From assembly GCF_018919385.1 (NCBI RefSeq), contig NZ_JAHLMF010000017.1, forward strand, positions 62,001 to 126,000: a stretch of 64,000 nt of DNA. The letters are read 5' to 3'. The notes beneath the pieces were generated by a model, which did no database searches, was not told where the DNA came from, and saw nothing but the letters and a program-made list of their open reading frames with translations. This stretch comes from Geomonas diazotrophica (lineage in GTDB: Bacteria; Desulfobacterota; Desulfuromonadia; Geobacterales; Geobacteraceae). Shown in pieces: positions 35,818-44,065 of the stretch. A program made the translations under genes and the position numbers. The first letter of the stretch is position 1, and the number at the start of each line of letters is the position of its first letter.

Positions 35818-36123
35818 TCAGCAGCTTTCCCTCTCTACCTGCTCCAGCAGTTCCAGCGCCTCCAAGTCCTCGTACTCCTCAAACAACTCCCGAATGTTGT
35901 TGATGTAGGAGTGGACCAGGAACAGCTCGTCCAGGCATCGCCCGCCGTTGACATCGGGCTGCCCGACCCGCGTCAGCTTCTCCTTGAACTTCTCCCAGAA
36001 TGCGTTGTTCTTCCCCGGGTCGTCTATGTGCCGGCGCAGCAGCGCGATCAGTTCCTGCGAGTTCTTATCACCCTCTATCCCAACGAAGGAGAGATAGCGG
36101 TCCGGATTATCCTGCTTCTGCAT
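35818..36123 (-). CDS. cowN: CowN, N2-fixation sustaining protein (CO protection)
   Basis: A 101-residue protein with the CowN signature: [20 protein letters not shown], then [20 protein letters not shown], and [34 protein letters not shown]. CowN protects nitrogenase so that growth on N2 can continue in the presence of carbon monoxide. The start at ATG 36123 has GAGGAG six bases upstream. It lies 20 bp after the FKBP isomerase gene, so they are probably co-transcribed. No nif genes are in the window; their presence elsewhere is implied. Confidence 0.92.
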   Translation of the reverse strand: MQKQDNPDRYLSFVGIEGDKNSQELIALLRRHIDDPGKNNAFWEKFKEKLTRVGQPDVNGGRCLDELFLVHSYINNIRELFEEYEDLEALELLEQVERESC

Positions 36124-36143
36124 GTAAATCTCCTCGGGGGGGC

Positions 36144-36572
36144 TTAACGGATCAGGTCCAGGCGCAGGGCGAAGGTGAGGTTGCATCCGGCCAGGGGGTG
36201 ATTCCCGTCCAGCGTCACCGCCTCCTCGGTCACCTCAGTCACCAGCATCACCCGCGCGGCATTACCGGCGAATTCGATGCCCAGTTTTTGGCCCGGAGTG
36301 ATCTCTTTTTCGGCAGGGAAACAGCCACGGGCGACCTTGATGATGTTCTCCTTGAGTCGCGGACCGTAGGCCTCTTCTGCACTGAGAAAAATGTTCCTGG
36401 TTTCGGTCGGCCGCATGCCGACGATGGCGCTCTCCAGCGCCGGGAAGAGCTCGCCTCCCCCCAGAGTCGCCGTCAGCGGGCCGTCGGCCTCGGTGCTGTG
36501 GAAGATGGTGCCGTCGTCCAGGGTCCCGATGTAGCTGATGGTGATGGTGTCTCCCATCCTGGCTGTGCCCAT
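36144..36572 (-). CDS. SlyD-like FKBP-type peptidyl-prolyl isomerase
   Basis: A 142-residue cytoplasmic prolyl isomerase/chaperone. The FKBP part has [38 protein letters not shown] and the C-terminal [13 protein letters not shown] return strand, with an inserted flap domain (about 65-115) as in SlyD. The His/Cys-rich metal-binding tail of E. coli SlyD is missing. The start ATG follows GGAGAAAAAACC. It is the first gene of a likely two-gene unit with cowN, so it may help fold CowN or a nitrogenase component; that link is inferred from position only. Confidence 0.9.
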   Translation of the reverse strand: MGTARMGDTITISYIGTLDDGTIFHSTEADGPLTATLGGGELFPALESAIVGMRPTETRNIFLSAEEAYGPRLKENIIKVARGCFPAEKEITPGQKLGIEFAGNAARVMLVTEVTEEAVTLDGNHPLAGCNLTFALRLDLIR

Positions 36573-36790
36573 GGTTTTTTCTCCTTTCCTTGGTGCTCTT
36601 GCCGCGCGCGAACCGGCTCAACGGCGGGGCTCAGGTCGGCGATGCAACAGCCACACCAGCTCTCCGCGCGGCTTCGTTTACGGATCTTCGGCTTGCCTAA
36701 GGAAGGGGGGATGTGATGGGTGAGGTTGCGGCAGGGGACGCAAATGGCGGACGCAAAAAGCCGGGCCGGGGGCGCCCGACCGGAGGAGTC

Positions 36791-38362
36791 TCAGGACCGG
36801 CCCCCCTGGTAGGGGTCGGCATAGGGATGGCCCGGAGGGGGCGTCCCCCCGGAGGGAGACTTGAGCGGGGTCCGGTCCTTCACCCGGAACACCTCGATGG
36901 CGGCCTTACCCTCCAAGGGACAGACGTTTTCGCAGATGCCGCAGCCGTTGCAGAGTTCATCCACCACGTAGGGCTGCTGCACGGTTCTCCTGGCACCGTC
37001 GAACCCGGTCAGCTCGACCCGCTCGGACCGGATCGCCTTCCCGGGGATGGGGCAATGTTCCTCGCAGACGATGCAGTCGATCCTCTTGGCGAAGGGGAGG
37101 CAGTGGTTCTTGTCGAACACCGCCTTCCCGATCACCTGGCGCTGCTTCTCCTCCCGGGGAAGGTCGGGGATGGCACCGGTGGGGCAGACCTGGCCGCACA
37201 GGGTGCAGTTGTACTCGCAGTAACCTAGCCGCGGCACCAATAAAGGGGTATAGAGCCCTTCCGCACCGGCCTGGAAGAAGGCGGGGTAAAGCGCGCTTCT
37301 CAGGCAGACCTTCATGCATTCGCCGCAGCGCACGCACTTTTTCAGGAACTCATCCTCGTCGCGCACCCCCGGCGGCCGCAACAGCTTCGCCTGCGCGGTG
37401 GGTTCCCGGAAGCGGAAGCCCCTGGCAAGTGCCACTCCACCCAACAGCCCCCCGAGGAACACGCGCCGCTCCAGGACCGGCCCGGTCTGCGGCTGCCTTG
37501 CCCGCCACCCGAAGTCGACCCGCCGGGACGGACAATGCAGGGCGCACTCCATGCAGAGGATGCACTCCTCCGTCTGCAGGAGTTCCTGATCGAAGGAGGT
37601 GGGGCAGTGCTCGCGGCAGGCCCGGCAGTCGGCGCAGAGCTTGGCCGGGGTGCGGCGCAGGGGACCGAGGCGGGAGAGCAGGCCGAGCAGTGTCCCCAAG
37701 GGACAGAGACGGCGGCACCAGGCGCGCCTTTCGTAGCGCTCAAGGAACAGGATCAGCACGAAGAGAAGCGCGGAGAGGAAGGCGAGAGGGTAGAGCGTCT
37801 CCCGGAAGGGGAGGAGGTAGTCGCGGATCAGGCGGTAACCCGGATCGAGGAGGTCGCGCCGGTCCCCGACGACGCCGTAGAGGGAGCGCCAGCCGCCGCG
37901 CACCGTATCCCCCACAAGGGGATGGAAGAAGAAGGTGAGGGCGCGCAGGAGAAGGGCGATGGGGTCGAGGAGGCCGGCGAGGTTCACCCCGAGCAGGGAG
38001 GCCGTGAGCAGCGGAAGGAGGAGCCAGTACTTGGCCCGCCCGGTGAGGGCGCGCAGTGCGCCCACCTTGCGGATCCTCCCGGTGATGAGGTCGAGGATGG
38101 TCCCCAGGGGGCAGATCCAGCCGCAGAAGAACCTCCCCAGGAACAGCGCGCAAAGGAGAACCAGGAGCCCGGGCAAGAGCAGCGGCTGGTACTGCCTGGT
38201 CGCCAGCATGGTGCTGGCCGCCGTGAGCGGGTTGGCGCGGAAAAAGCCGTTCACTGCGGCCACGATGCGGTCGCTCCCCCGGTACTCGGTCATCAGGAAC
38301 AGGACCAGGAAGAGGGCAAGGAACAAAAGCTGCGCGATGCGGGCGGAGGTTACCTTTTTCAC
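36791..38362 (-). CDS. Membrane polyferredoxin (NapH/NosR-like 4Fe-4S protein)
   Basis: A 523-residue electron-transfer protein. The N-terminal half has about five membrane helices and two family motifs, CGWICPLGT and CRRLCPLGT, as in NapH/NosR/CcoG-type proteins. Cys clusters follow: CADCRACREHCP, CILCMECALHCP, CVRCGECMKVC, CEYNCTLCGQVCP, CIVCEEHCPIPG and CNGCGICENVCP, enough for several 4Fe-4S clusters. It starts at GTG 38362, overlapping the stop of the DUF362 gene as GTGA, so translation is coupled. It probably carries electrons across or along the inner membrane for the DUF362 partner; donor and acceptor are unknown. Confidence 0.88.
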   Translation of the reverse strand: MKKVTSARIAQLLFLALFLVLFLMTEYRGSDRIVAAVNGFFRANPLTAASTMLATRQYQPLLLPGLLVLLCALFLGRFFCGWICPLGTILDLITGRIRKVGALRALTGRAKYWLLLPLLTASLLGVNLAGLLDPIALLLRALTFFFHPLVGDTVRGGWRSLYGVVGDRRDLLDPGYRLIRDYLLPFRETLYPLAFLSALLFVLILFLERYERRAWCRRLCPLGTLLGLLSRLGPLRRTPAKLCADCRACREHCPTSFDQELLQTEECILCMECALHCPSRRVDFGWRARQPQTGPVLERRVFLGGLLGGVALARGFRFREPTAQAKLLRPPGVRDEDEFLKKCVRCGECMKVCLRSALYPAFFQAGAEGLYTPLLVPRLGYCEYNCTLCGQVCPTGAIPDLPREEKQRQVIGKAVFDKNHCLPFAKRIDCIVCEEHCPIPGKAIRSERVELTGFDGARRTVQQPYVVDELCNGCGICENVCPLEGKAAIEVFRVKDRTPLKSPSGGTPPPGHPYADPYQGGRS

Positions 38363-39240
38363 ACCCGGACGATCCTCATTCTGTCGAGGTTCATCTCGCC
38401 CAGGCCGCGCTGGTAGGCGGACCGGGTCACTGCGATGTCGGCGGGTTTCAACCCGAAGAGGGTGGTGGCGTAGGCGTCGGCGGCGACGATGTCGGTCGAG
38501 GCGATCACCTGGTTCAGGACCTTGACGTCGGCGAGGTTCCCCCCTTGCGGGCCGTGGGCGGTGAGGATCCTGGTGGCGTCGATCACGGTGAGGTGGGGGC
38601 GGAAGGAGGCGTTGATGTCGGCCAGGGCCTGGTCGATGTTCTTGTGGATGGAGCCGCGGTTGCCCCCCATGATCCCCATCACGTTCTTCATCCCGAGGGT
38701 AAGGCGGCTCAGGCCGTGGTGCTTGGCGATCGGGACGTTGATATAGACGTCGGCGGAGAGCGCCTCGCCGTAGAGCTCCCACTCCTTGAGCACCTTGCCG
38801 TTCAACGCGACATTCTTGAAGCGCTCCTCCTCGAGGTGCTTCACCTCCACGTTCTTCATCCCCTTGAGTGCCGCTTCGATGCCGCTGGAGGCGTAGCAGC
38901 GGCGCGGGTCGTTGCAGGTACGGTCGAAGACCTTGACCCTTTTCGCGCCCGCCTTCAGGCATTCCTCCACCAGCGCCCTGACCACGACCGGATTGGTGGT
39001 GGCGGCATACTCGGGCGCGCGGTCCCAGCCGATGTTCGGCTTCACCACGACGGTCTGTCCCGGTTTCACGAAGCGTTGCATCCCGCCGAGCGCCAGGAGC
39101 GCCTTCCGGGTGATGCCAGCATGGTCCGTCCCTTGTGCGACGGCGACCACGGGGCCTTGCGCGGCGAACAGGTTGCGCAGCCAGCCATGCAGGAAAAGGG
39201 ATGACAGGCCCAGTACCTTGATGAACTGCCGTCTTTCCAT
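38359..39240 (-). CDS. DUF362 domain protein with Tat-like leader
   Basis: A 293-residue protein with an N-terminal twin-arginine-like leader (MERRQFIKVLGLSS, then a hydrophobic stretch), suggesting export. The DUF362 domain shows VVVKPNIGWDRAPE, CLKAGAKRVKVFDRTCNDPRRC, INVPIAKHHGLSRLTLGMKN and GNRGSIHKNIDQALAD. Family members often carry or neighbour ferredoxin modules; their substrate is unknown. The gene overlaps the polyferredoxin by 4 bp, so the pair forms one unit, probably a periplasmic redox enzyme with its electron carrier. Confidence 0.88.
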   Translation of the reverse strand: MERRQFIKVLGLSSLFLHGWLRNLFAAQGPVVAVAQGTDHAGITRKALLALGGMQRFVKPGQTVVVKPNIGWDRAPEYAATTNPVVVRALVEECLKAGAKRVKVFDRTCNDPRRCYASSGIEAALKGMKNVEVKHLEEERFKNVALNGKVLKEWELYGEALSADVYINVPIAKHHGLSRLTLGMKNVMGIMGGNRGSIHKNIDQALADINASFRPHLTVIDATRILTAHGPQGGNLADVKVLNQVIASTDIVAADAYATTLFGLKPADIAVTRSAYQRGLGEMNLDRMRIVRV

Positions 39241-39351
39241 GGAGACCTCCCGGCAAAGGTGTAAGCGCTCCAGCGCCAGGTCTCATTATAGGAGGGATTG
39301 CGGCTAATTCAATTCGGCGCGGAAAAACGGGGCACCGGCGCGGAAAACGAT

Positions 39352-39375
39352 GCCCGGCGTGTGCCAGCGCCGGGC
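39352..39375 (-). terminator. Probable terminator after the DUF6448 gene
   Basis: GCCCGGCG pairs with CGCCGGGC around an 8-base loop. On the minus strand a TTTT run follows five bases later. Confidence 0.55.
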
Positions 39376-39405
39376 AATAATGAGAAGTGTGGTTGAAACG
39401 CTGCG

Positions 39406-40065
39406 TTACTTCTGTCCGTGCTCTTCGTGGTGCCCGTCGTGCCGCACCTTCTTGCCATGCTTCTCCGGAGCGTGCCCGCCTGGTTCGCCGTGTCCGGCGT
39501 GACCGGCGGCGTCCTGGTGCAGCCGCTCGACGTAATGGGTGTAGTCGACGTAGGCCTCGACGAACTCCCGCCCCTGGGCCACGCTCTCGTCCTTGTGCTG
39601 GTAGGCCGCGGCGGCTCTCTGGTAACGCGTGCGGATCCCTGCCGCCACGTCATCGGTGACGAGCTTGACCAGTGCGTCCGCGGAGCCGCCGGCCAGCGCC
39701 TTGTCCGCCTCTGCGATGGCCGGTTCCACGCTCCCCGCAGGCTTCAGCCCGGTGAAGGGGGCTCCTTCGCCTGCGCGGTGCACTTTGACCAAGGTGCCGA
39801 AAAACTTGTGTTCGGCCGCCTCTCTCGCTTCCGGGCGTGCCGAGATGACCTTTTTGAAGGCAGCGCGAACGACTTTCTCGTCCTTCGTTTTCACCCACTT
39901 GAGAACCGGTGTCACGTCTTTGGCGGCGATGGCCTTTCTTGCATCCTGGATCACCGGCCCGTCCAGGGTGTCACAGTGCGCCGATGCGCTGTGGGGAGCT
40001 GCCAGGTAAAGGACGGCCGCCGCTGTCACGGCCCAAAAGGCTGATTTCAAATTCGCTATGCTCAT
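39406..40065 (-). CDS. DUF6448 family exported protein
   Basis: A 219-residue protein with a signal peptide (1-30, ending SASA). The mature part opens with HCDTLDGPVIQDARKAIA and holds VLKWVKTKDE, HKFFGTLVKVHRAGEGAPFTG and REFVEAYVDYTHYVERLH, matching the DUF6448 pattern. The last 30 residues are rich in His, Gly and Lys (HAGHGEPGGHAPEKHGKK), a likely metal-binding tail. The function of the family is not known. The start ATG 40065 has GAGGAG upstream; the longer frame to 40155 does not. It is periplasmic and probably monocistronic. Confidence 0.85.
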   Translation of the reverse strand: MSIANLKSAFWAVTAAAVLYLAAPHSASAHCDTLDGPVIQDARKAIAAKDVTPVLKWVKTKDEKVVRAAFKKVISARPEAREAAEHKFFGTLVKVHRAGEGAPFTGLKPAGSVEPAIAEADKALAGGSADALVKLVTDDVAAGIRTRYQRAAAAYQHKDESVAQGREFVEAYVDYTHYVERLHQDAAGHAGHGEPGGHAPEKHGKKVRHDGHHEEHGQK

Positions 40066-40410
40066 TGCTATCTCCTCGTCATCTTTGATTGGCGGTGCCG
40101 AACCACCACCCTCAAGGTACGCCGCAAAAGTTGTAGATCCCTTGACCGACGTCATTTTTATTCACTCGAAAGGGTAATGCCGGTTCCCTTTGTGTCAACA
40201 CCCCGCCACTCCTTCTTGGCCCCCTGGAATGTTTCCACGTGATCGAGAGGGGGGACTTCGCCGGTAGCAACCACCTGTGACGAGAAACAGGTTCCCGGAA
40301 GCACCTCTGTTTTTTGTGTGTGGAGATTTCTGTTGACCCGTCTACAGCTTCACGGTTTAGTATTCCTGCTGTCATGGCCATGACGCCACTAACAGCAAAA
40401 GGAGGACACT
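40066..40410. other. 345-bp divergent intergenic region
   Basis: The region lies between the leftward DUF6448 gene and the rightward MerR operon. No gene is seen. It holds the MerR-type promoter at 40333-40363 and, upstream, imperfect hairpin sequence near 40230-40310 (such as ACCTGTGACGAGAAACAGGT) of unknown role. Confidence 0.5.
40333..40363 (+). promoter_or_regulatory. MerR-type promoter with 19-bp spacer
   Basis: TTGACC (40333-40338) and TAGTAT (40358-40363) are separated by 19 bp, the stretched spacing MerR-family activators need. The spacer contains an imperfect dyad, ACCCGT...ACGGTT, between the two elements. The encoded MerR protein is the second gene of the operon, so autoregulation is likely. 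Confidence 0.7.
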
Positions 40411-40593
40411 ATGAGCAAGGTAACTGTGGAAGAGTGGACGGCCCGGTTCAGGGCGATAGGACTGGACGACGCGGCCATGGAACAGTGGCACCGCCTGTTC
40501 GAGCGGGAGAACCCGGAGGGGCACCAGGAGTTCCTGGAGTGGCTGGGGCTTTCGCCCGAGCGCATCGCCGCCATCCGCAAGCACCACGCCTGA
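40411..40593 (+). CDS. Small helical protein homologous to the C-terminal domain of the adjacent MerR regulator
   Basis: A 60-residue protein with a very strong ribosome site (AAAAGGAGG) before ATG 40411. It can be laid without gaps over residues 118-172 of the MerR protein encoded next: 26 of 55 positions are identical by my count, including GxDDxAMExWHxxFER and FLxxLG. It is all-helical in appearance and has no Cys. It may bind the same ligand or partner as the regulator's sensor domain, or form mixed complexes with it. I know no function for this domain. Confidence 0.75.
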   Translation: MSKVTVEEWTARFRAIGLDDAAMEQWHRLFERENPEGHQEFLEWLGLSPERIAAIRKHHA

Positions 40594-40675
40594 CCTCGCG
40601 GCCCCGGTGCCGCCTGCCTCACCTTATGGTGGGGCGGGTTACGGCCCCGGGGCCGCTTCCTTCGCAGGAGGACCC

Positions 40676-41245
40676 ATGTACCGTATCAGCCAGTTGGCCG
40701 CGAAGTTCGGCCTGTCCCGCAGCACGCTGCTCTACTATGACCAGGAGGGGCTCCTCTCCCCCTCCGGGCGCAGCGAGGCCGGCTACCGCCTCTACTCCGA
40801 TGGCGACCTCGAGCGCCTGGCCGCCATCGTTTCCTTCCGCAAGGCGGGGCTCTCCGTCGAGGAGACCCGCGCCCTGCTGGCATCGGGGGAGGGTGAACAG
40901 TCGGTCATCAGGAGGCGGCTTGACGCCATCGGCGAGCAGATCCGTGCCCTCCAGGCACAGCAGCACCTCCTGGCCCGCATGCTCCGGGTGCAGTCGGGGG
41001 AGGAGCTCCCCGAGAGCGTGGACAAGGAGACCTGGGTAGCCATGTTGCGCGCCGCGGGCATGGACGACGAAGCCATGGAAACCTGGCATGCCGAGTTCGA
41101 GCGGCGCGCACCCCAGGCGCACCACTCCTTCCTGCTGAGCTTGGGGATCCCTGAGCAGGAGGCGCGGGCGATCAGGGAATGGTCCGCGGCCGCCGGGACC
41201 GCAACCCCTGCCAAGCCTCGCCGGAACTTCCCCCGGGAGCGTTGA
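40676..41245 (+). CDS. MerR-family regulator with a C-terminal sensor domain
   Basis: A 189-residue protein. The winged helix-turn-helix is YRISQLAAKFGLSRSTLLYYDQEGLLSPSGR with the wing GYRLYSDGDLERL; a coiled-coil dimerisation helix follows (about 75-112), then a helical domain (118-172) related to the 60-residue protein encoded upstream, and a basic tail. It contains no Cys, so it cannot use the Cys metal site of MerR, CueR or ZntR. The ligand must be recognised by the helical domain in another way. The start ATG 40676 follows GCAGGAGG. It sits behind a 19-bp-spacer promoter and before a Cys-rich four-helix protein. Confidence 0.9.
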   Translation: MYRISQLAAKFGLSRSTLLYYDQEGLLSPSGRSEAGYRLYSDGDLERLAAIVSFRKAGLSVEETRALLASGEGEQSVIRRRLDAIGEQIRALQAQQHLLARMLRVQSGEELPESVDKETWVAMLRAAGMDDEAMETWHAEFERRAPQAHHSFLLSLGIPEQEARAIREWSAAAGTATPAKPRRNFPRER

Positions 41246-41313
41246 ATTCTCCAGACACGTGGTTAGAATGTGCTACTTGTTGCGCGTCATTCTACCTGAC
41301 AAAGGAGAACTAC

Positions 41314-41739
41314 ATGAAAACGTCGGAAATGTTCGCCGCCCACCCGCGAAAACTCACCATGGATGTAACCGCCATCACCGAGTGCATCAGCGTGCTCGTC
41401 GAGTGCGCCGACGTCTGCACCAGCTGCGCCGACGCCTGCCTCGGGGAGCAGGCGGTACAAAAACTCACCAAGTGCATCGGGCTCAACCTTGACTGCGCGG
41501 ATATCTGCCAGACCACCGCCCGCGTCCTTTCCCGCCAGACCGACCCCGTTCCCCAACTGCTCAGGACCCAGCTCGAGAGCTGCGCCGTCGCCTGCCGGCT
41601 CTGCATGCAGGAGTGCGAGGTCCATTCCGAGATGCACCAGCATTGCCGCATCTGCCGGGCCAGCTGCCAGAACTGCGAGAAGCTCTGCCAGGACCTGATC
41701 TCGCGTCTGTCCGAGGGGGCCAGGACCACGTTCCTGTAA
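41314..41739 (+). CDS. Cys-rich four-helix-bundle (DUF326/Csp-like) protein
   Basis: A 141-residue protein with ATG 41314 after AAAGGAG. After a short polar start, repeated CxxxC and CxxC spacings run along predicted helices: CISVLVECADVCTSCADAC, KCIGLNLDCADIC, ESCAVACRLCMQEC and HCRICRASCQNCEKLC. This is the pattern of DUF326 and copper-storage (Csp) proteins, whose bundle core is lined with Cys and binds many Cu(I) ions. No signal peptide is seen, so storage would be cytoplasmic. It lies 68 bp after the merR gene and probably belongs to the same operon, suggesting thiol/metal stress. Confidence 0.88.
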   Translation: MKTSEMFAAHPRKLTMDVTAITECISVLVECADVCTSCADACLGEQAVQKLTKCIGLNLDCADICQTTARVLSRQTDPVPQLLRTQLESCAVACRLCMQECEVHSEMHQHCRICRASCQNCEKLCQDLISRLSEGARTTFL

Positions 41740-41802
41740 TGGGGAGTGGGGCGGCTGCGGCCGCCCCTACTCGGCACCGGGTCCAAGACCAGGAGGCTGC
41801 AG

Positions 41803-43005
41803 ATGAGCAAGTTGGCCTGTAACGTCGTCGCGTACCGACCTGATCCCGAAATGCTTGCCGCCCGCTTCGAGCCGCGCCAGGTGGAGGTGCTGCTGGAGCA
41901 GGCGGAGGGGCTGCTGGAGCGCGCCGTGGCCGAATTCAGGGAGTACGCCGCGCTGGACCGCGCCTGGCAGGAGCTGAGCCACGACCTGGCGATCCTGGAG
42001 CAGGAGCTGGAACTGGATCGGCGCCGGGTGGAACGGGAGGAGCCGGCGGCGGAGGAGGAGCCCCCCCCCGAGCCTGAGGCTTCCCAGGCGCGGGAGCAGT
42101 CCCCGGGGGAAGCGGCGCACGAGGAGAGCGACGCGGCGGCCGCGGCTGCGGCGGCGCCTGGGGAAGTGGTTGCAGAACAGGCTGCGGCGGCGGGGGAGCC
42201 GGAAGCCGTGACGAGCATGATCGAACTGCGCGGCGAGTCGATCCGGCGCAGGAGGGATTTGACCTCCCCGGGGGGACCCCTCGCACTCGACGAGCAGCGC
42301 GATCTGGTGCTGAGGCGCCTGTGCCGCGACTACGAGGAGGGGCTGAACCGGGTCGCGGTCGCGGAGGAAGGGGTGCGGCGCATCTTCGGCTACGAGGTGG
42401 CCTCGCCGCTCAGCTCCTGGTCGGAAACGCTGGGAGCCTCACTGGCCAGCAACATCATCTGGACCAGAAACGCACGGGAGTGGCTCGCGCTCTACCTGCA
42501 GGGGGAGCAGGCGTTCACCCGCGCCTTCTCGGTGCGTGCGCTGATGAACCGCAACGCCTGGGGGCAGCTCAGGCATGCCCGGGACAGCTTCTCGGTGCGA
42601 CTCCAGATCCCTGCCGAGCTCTTCCAGGGGTTCGAGAACTGCCGCTTCCGCGGGGTGAGCGCCTCCCTGCTGGGCGAGGCGGGAGGGGTGCCGTGGTCGG
42701 CGCTGGTGAGGCTTCCCGAGGCGGCGTACTACCTTCGCTCGGGACAACGGGTGGAGGTCGATCAGCGGGAGCTGCCAAAGATCCTGTTGGGGCGGGTTGA
42801 GAACCGGCGTTCGGTGCGCCGCTCGGAGTTCTGCGGCATGTCGACCCACCTGAACGCGAGCCCGGTGGGGAAACCGGTAAACGAGGGGGAATGGACCGTG
42901 GAACTGATGCGACCGGTGGGTGCCGCCACGGAACTGTTCGCCCAGGTGGACGACCTGGTGATAGAGGTCAAGGTTTCCGGGGTCGCGCAGAAAACGGAGC
43001 GATGA
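41803..43005 (+). CDS. Tc toxin subunit A-related protein (TcB-binding-domain-like)
   Basis: A 400-residue protein; ATG 41803 follows AGGAGG. Parts: an N-terminal helical segment (1-80), a low-complexity Glu/Ala/Pro linker (about 82-135), a second helical segment (about 155-250), and a beta-rich C-terminus. The order LCRDYEEGLNRVAVAEEG...FGYE, W-x5-G-x-SLASNI, FSVRLQIPAELF, FRGVSASLLGEAGG and a closing ELFAQVDDLVIEVKV recalls the C-terminal TcB-binding region of TcA insecticidal toxin subunits. The match is from memory of the family and is partial. No TcB/TcC gene is nearby. If right, it is a stand-alone relic or a repurposed domain. Confidence 0.5.
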   Translation: MSKLACNVVAYRPDPEMLAARFEPRQVEVLLEQAEGLLERAVAEFREYAALDRAWQELSHDLAILEQELELDRRRVEREEPAAEEEPPPEPEASQAREQSPGEAAHEESDAAAAAAAAPGEVVAEQAAAAGEPEAVTSMIELRGESIRRRRDLTSPGGPLALDEQRDLVLRRLCRDYEEGLNRVAVAEEGVRRIFGYEVASPLSSWSETLGASLASNIIWTRNAREWLALYLQGEQAFTRAFSVRALMNRNAWGQLRHARDSFSVRLQIPAELFQGFENCRFRGVSASLLGEAGGVPWSALVRLPEAAYYLRSGQRVEVDQRELPKILLGRVENRRSVRRSEFCGMSTHLNASPVGKPVNEGEWTVELMRPVGAATELFAQVDDLVIEVKVSGVAQKTER

Positions 43006-43054
43006 CGAGGCGTGCCGACGCGCCAGGCGCCGGCACAGGACAAGGGGGTGACTC

Positions 43055-43504
43055 ATGGAAAAGATGAGGTTGATCAGCCCGGCCTTCCAGGACAACGGGC
43101 GCATTCCGGCGAGGTACACCTGCGACGGCGACAACATGAATCCCGAGCTGAGGTTCGAGAACGTCCCGGCCGGGACGAAGTCGCTGGCACTGGTCATGGA
43201 GGACCCGGACGCGCCGAACGGGCTGTGGGTGCACTGGATACTGTGGAACATCGGCCCCAGGGTGACCACGCTGGTGGAGCAGGCCGAGCCGCGCGAGGTG
43301 GTGATCGGAAAGAACAGCTGGGGGCATAACCAGTACGGCGGGCCCTGCCCTCCCTCCGGCAGCCACCGCTACATCTTCCGGCTCTACGCGCTGGACACGA
43401 CCCTGGACTTGGCGGGGACGGCCAGCAAGGGGCAGCTGGACGTGGCCATGCAGGACCACATCCTTGCGGAGGCGGCGCTGACCGGTCTCTACGGCGGGGG
43501 GTAG
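43055..43504 (+). CDS. YbhB/YbcL-type Raf-kinase-inhibitor-like protein
   Basis: A 149-residue protein of the PEBP family. Signature strings are RYTCDGDNMNPELRFENVP, SLALVMEDPDAPNGLWVHWILWNI and GPCPPSGSHRYIFRLYALD, which include the DPDAP and GPCPPSG-HRY motifs of the anion/ligand pocket. The bacterial role is unknown (phospholipid or small-anion binding is typical). It is cytoplasmic, as no signal peptide is present. The start follows GGGGGTGA. It ends at a strong terminator shared with the convergent hemerythrin gene. Confidence 0.93.
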   Translation: MEKMRLISPAFQDNGRIPARYTCDGDNMNPELRFENVPAGTKSLALVMEDPDAPNGLWVHWILWNIGPRVTTLVEQAEPREVVIGKNSWGHNQYGGPCPPSGSHRYIFRLYALDTTLDLAGTASKGQLDVAMQDHILAEAALTGLYGGG

Positions 43505-43529
43505 GGGACGGGAGGCGAAGAAGGGACGG

Positions 43530-43568
43530 GGCACCCGGTCGATTTTACTGGGCCGGGTGCCTTTTTTT
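43530..43568 (+). terminator. Rho-independent terminator
   Basis: GGCACCCGG (43530-43538) pairs with CCGGGTGCC (43553-43561), followed by seven T. It lies between convergent genes and serves the rightward YbhB-like gene. Confidence 0.9.
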
Positions 43569-43570
43569 GT

Positions 43571-43978
43571 TCAGGATTCCTGCCGTTCGTTGATGAAATT
43601 GGTGAAGGCGCGGTCGGTGTTCTGGATATGCCCCACCAGCCAGTCCTTGAGAAACACCAGCACGTCGATGGCCACGAAGGATTCGCCGGCATCGGAGCGG
43701 TCCTTGAAGTTGTGGATTGAGTTGATGAACTTGCGGTGGGCGGCGGCGTGCGACGGGGCCGCTGCATAGTCGAGCTCCGCCATCAGCTGCTCTTCGGTCC
43801 GGAAATGGTACTGGGTGTAGTCGAGCAGCTCGGCAACCACCTCCTCGAGTTCGTGGCTGTGGTCGTGCAGCATGAGCGCGCGGTAGCACCGGTTCAGGAT
43901 GTCGACCAGCCTGTGGTGATGTTCATCTATCTGTCCCACTCCCAGGATCAGGGAATCGTCCCACTCTACCAGTGTCAT
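43571..43978 (-). CDS. Bacteriohemerythrin
   Basis: A 135-residue non-haem di-iron O2-binding protein. Ligands are visible in order: His in IDEHHHRL (about residue 21), His58 and Glu62 in HFRTEEQLM, His77 and His81 in SHAAAHRKF, and His117 and Asp122 in WLVGHIQNTDRAF. The WDDSLILGVGQID start is standard. In microaerophiles and anaerobes these proteins bind or deliver oxygen or act as sensors. It is a single-domain cytoplasmic form. It has no obvious operon partner. Confidence 0.94.
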   Translation of the reverse strand: MTLVEWDDSLILGVGQIDEHHHRLVDILNRCYRALMLHDHSHELEEVVAELLDYTQYHFRTEEQLMAELDYAAAPSHAAAHRKFINSIHNFKDRSDAGESFVAIDVLVFLKDWLVGHIQNTDRAFTNFINERQES

Positions 43979-44065
43979 TGATTACTCCGGGTGCAGCAGT
44001 GAAAAATAAGCGACTCGGTCCAATTTATCGGTCGGAACGGCCAAAACTGCAATTTTTTGTTAGGT

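Noticed and set aside
36735..36770. GACGCAAAAAGCC-like string as a second GEMM riboswitch
   Set aside because: The linker has two extra A, and neither P1 nor a GNRA-capped P2 nor the GCAAA strand is present at proper spacing.
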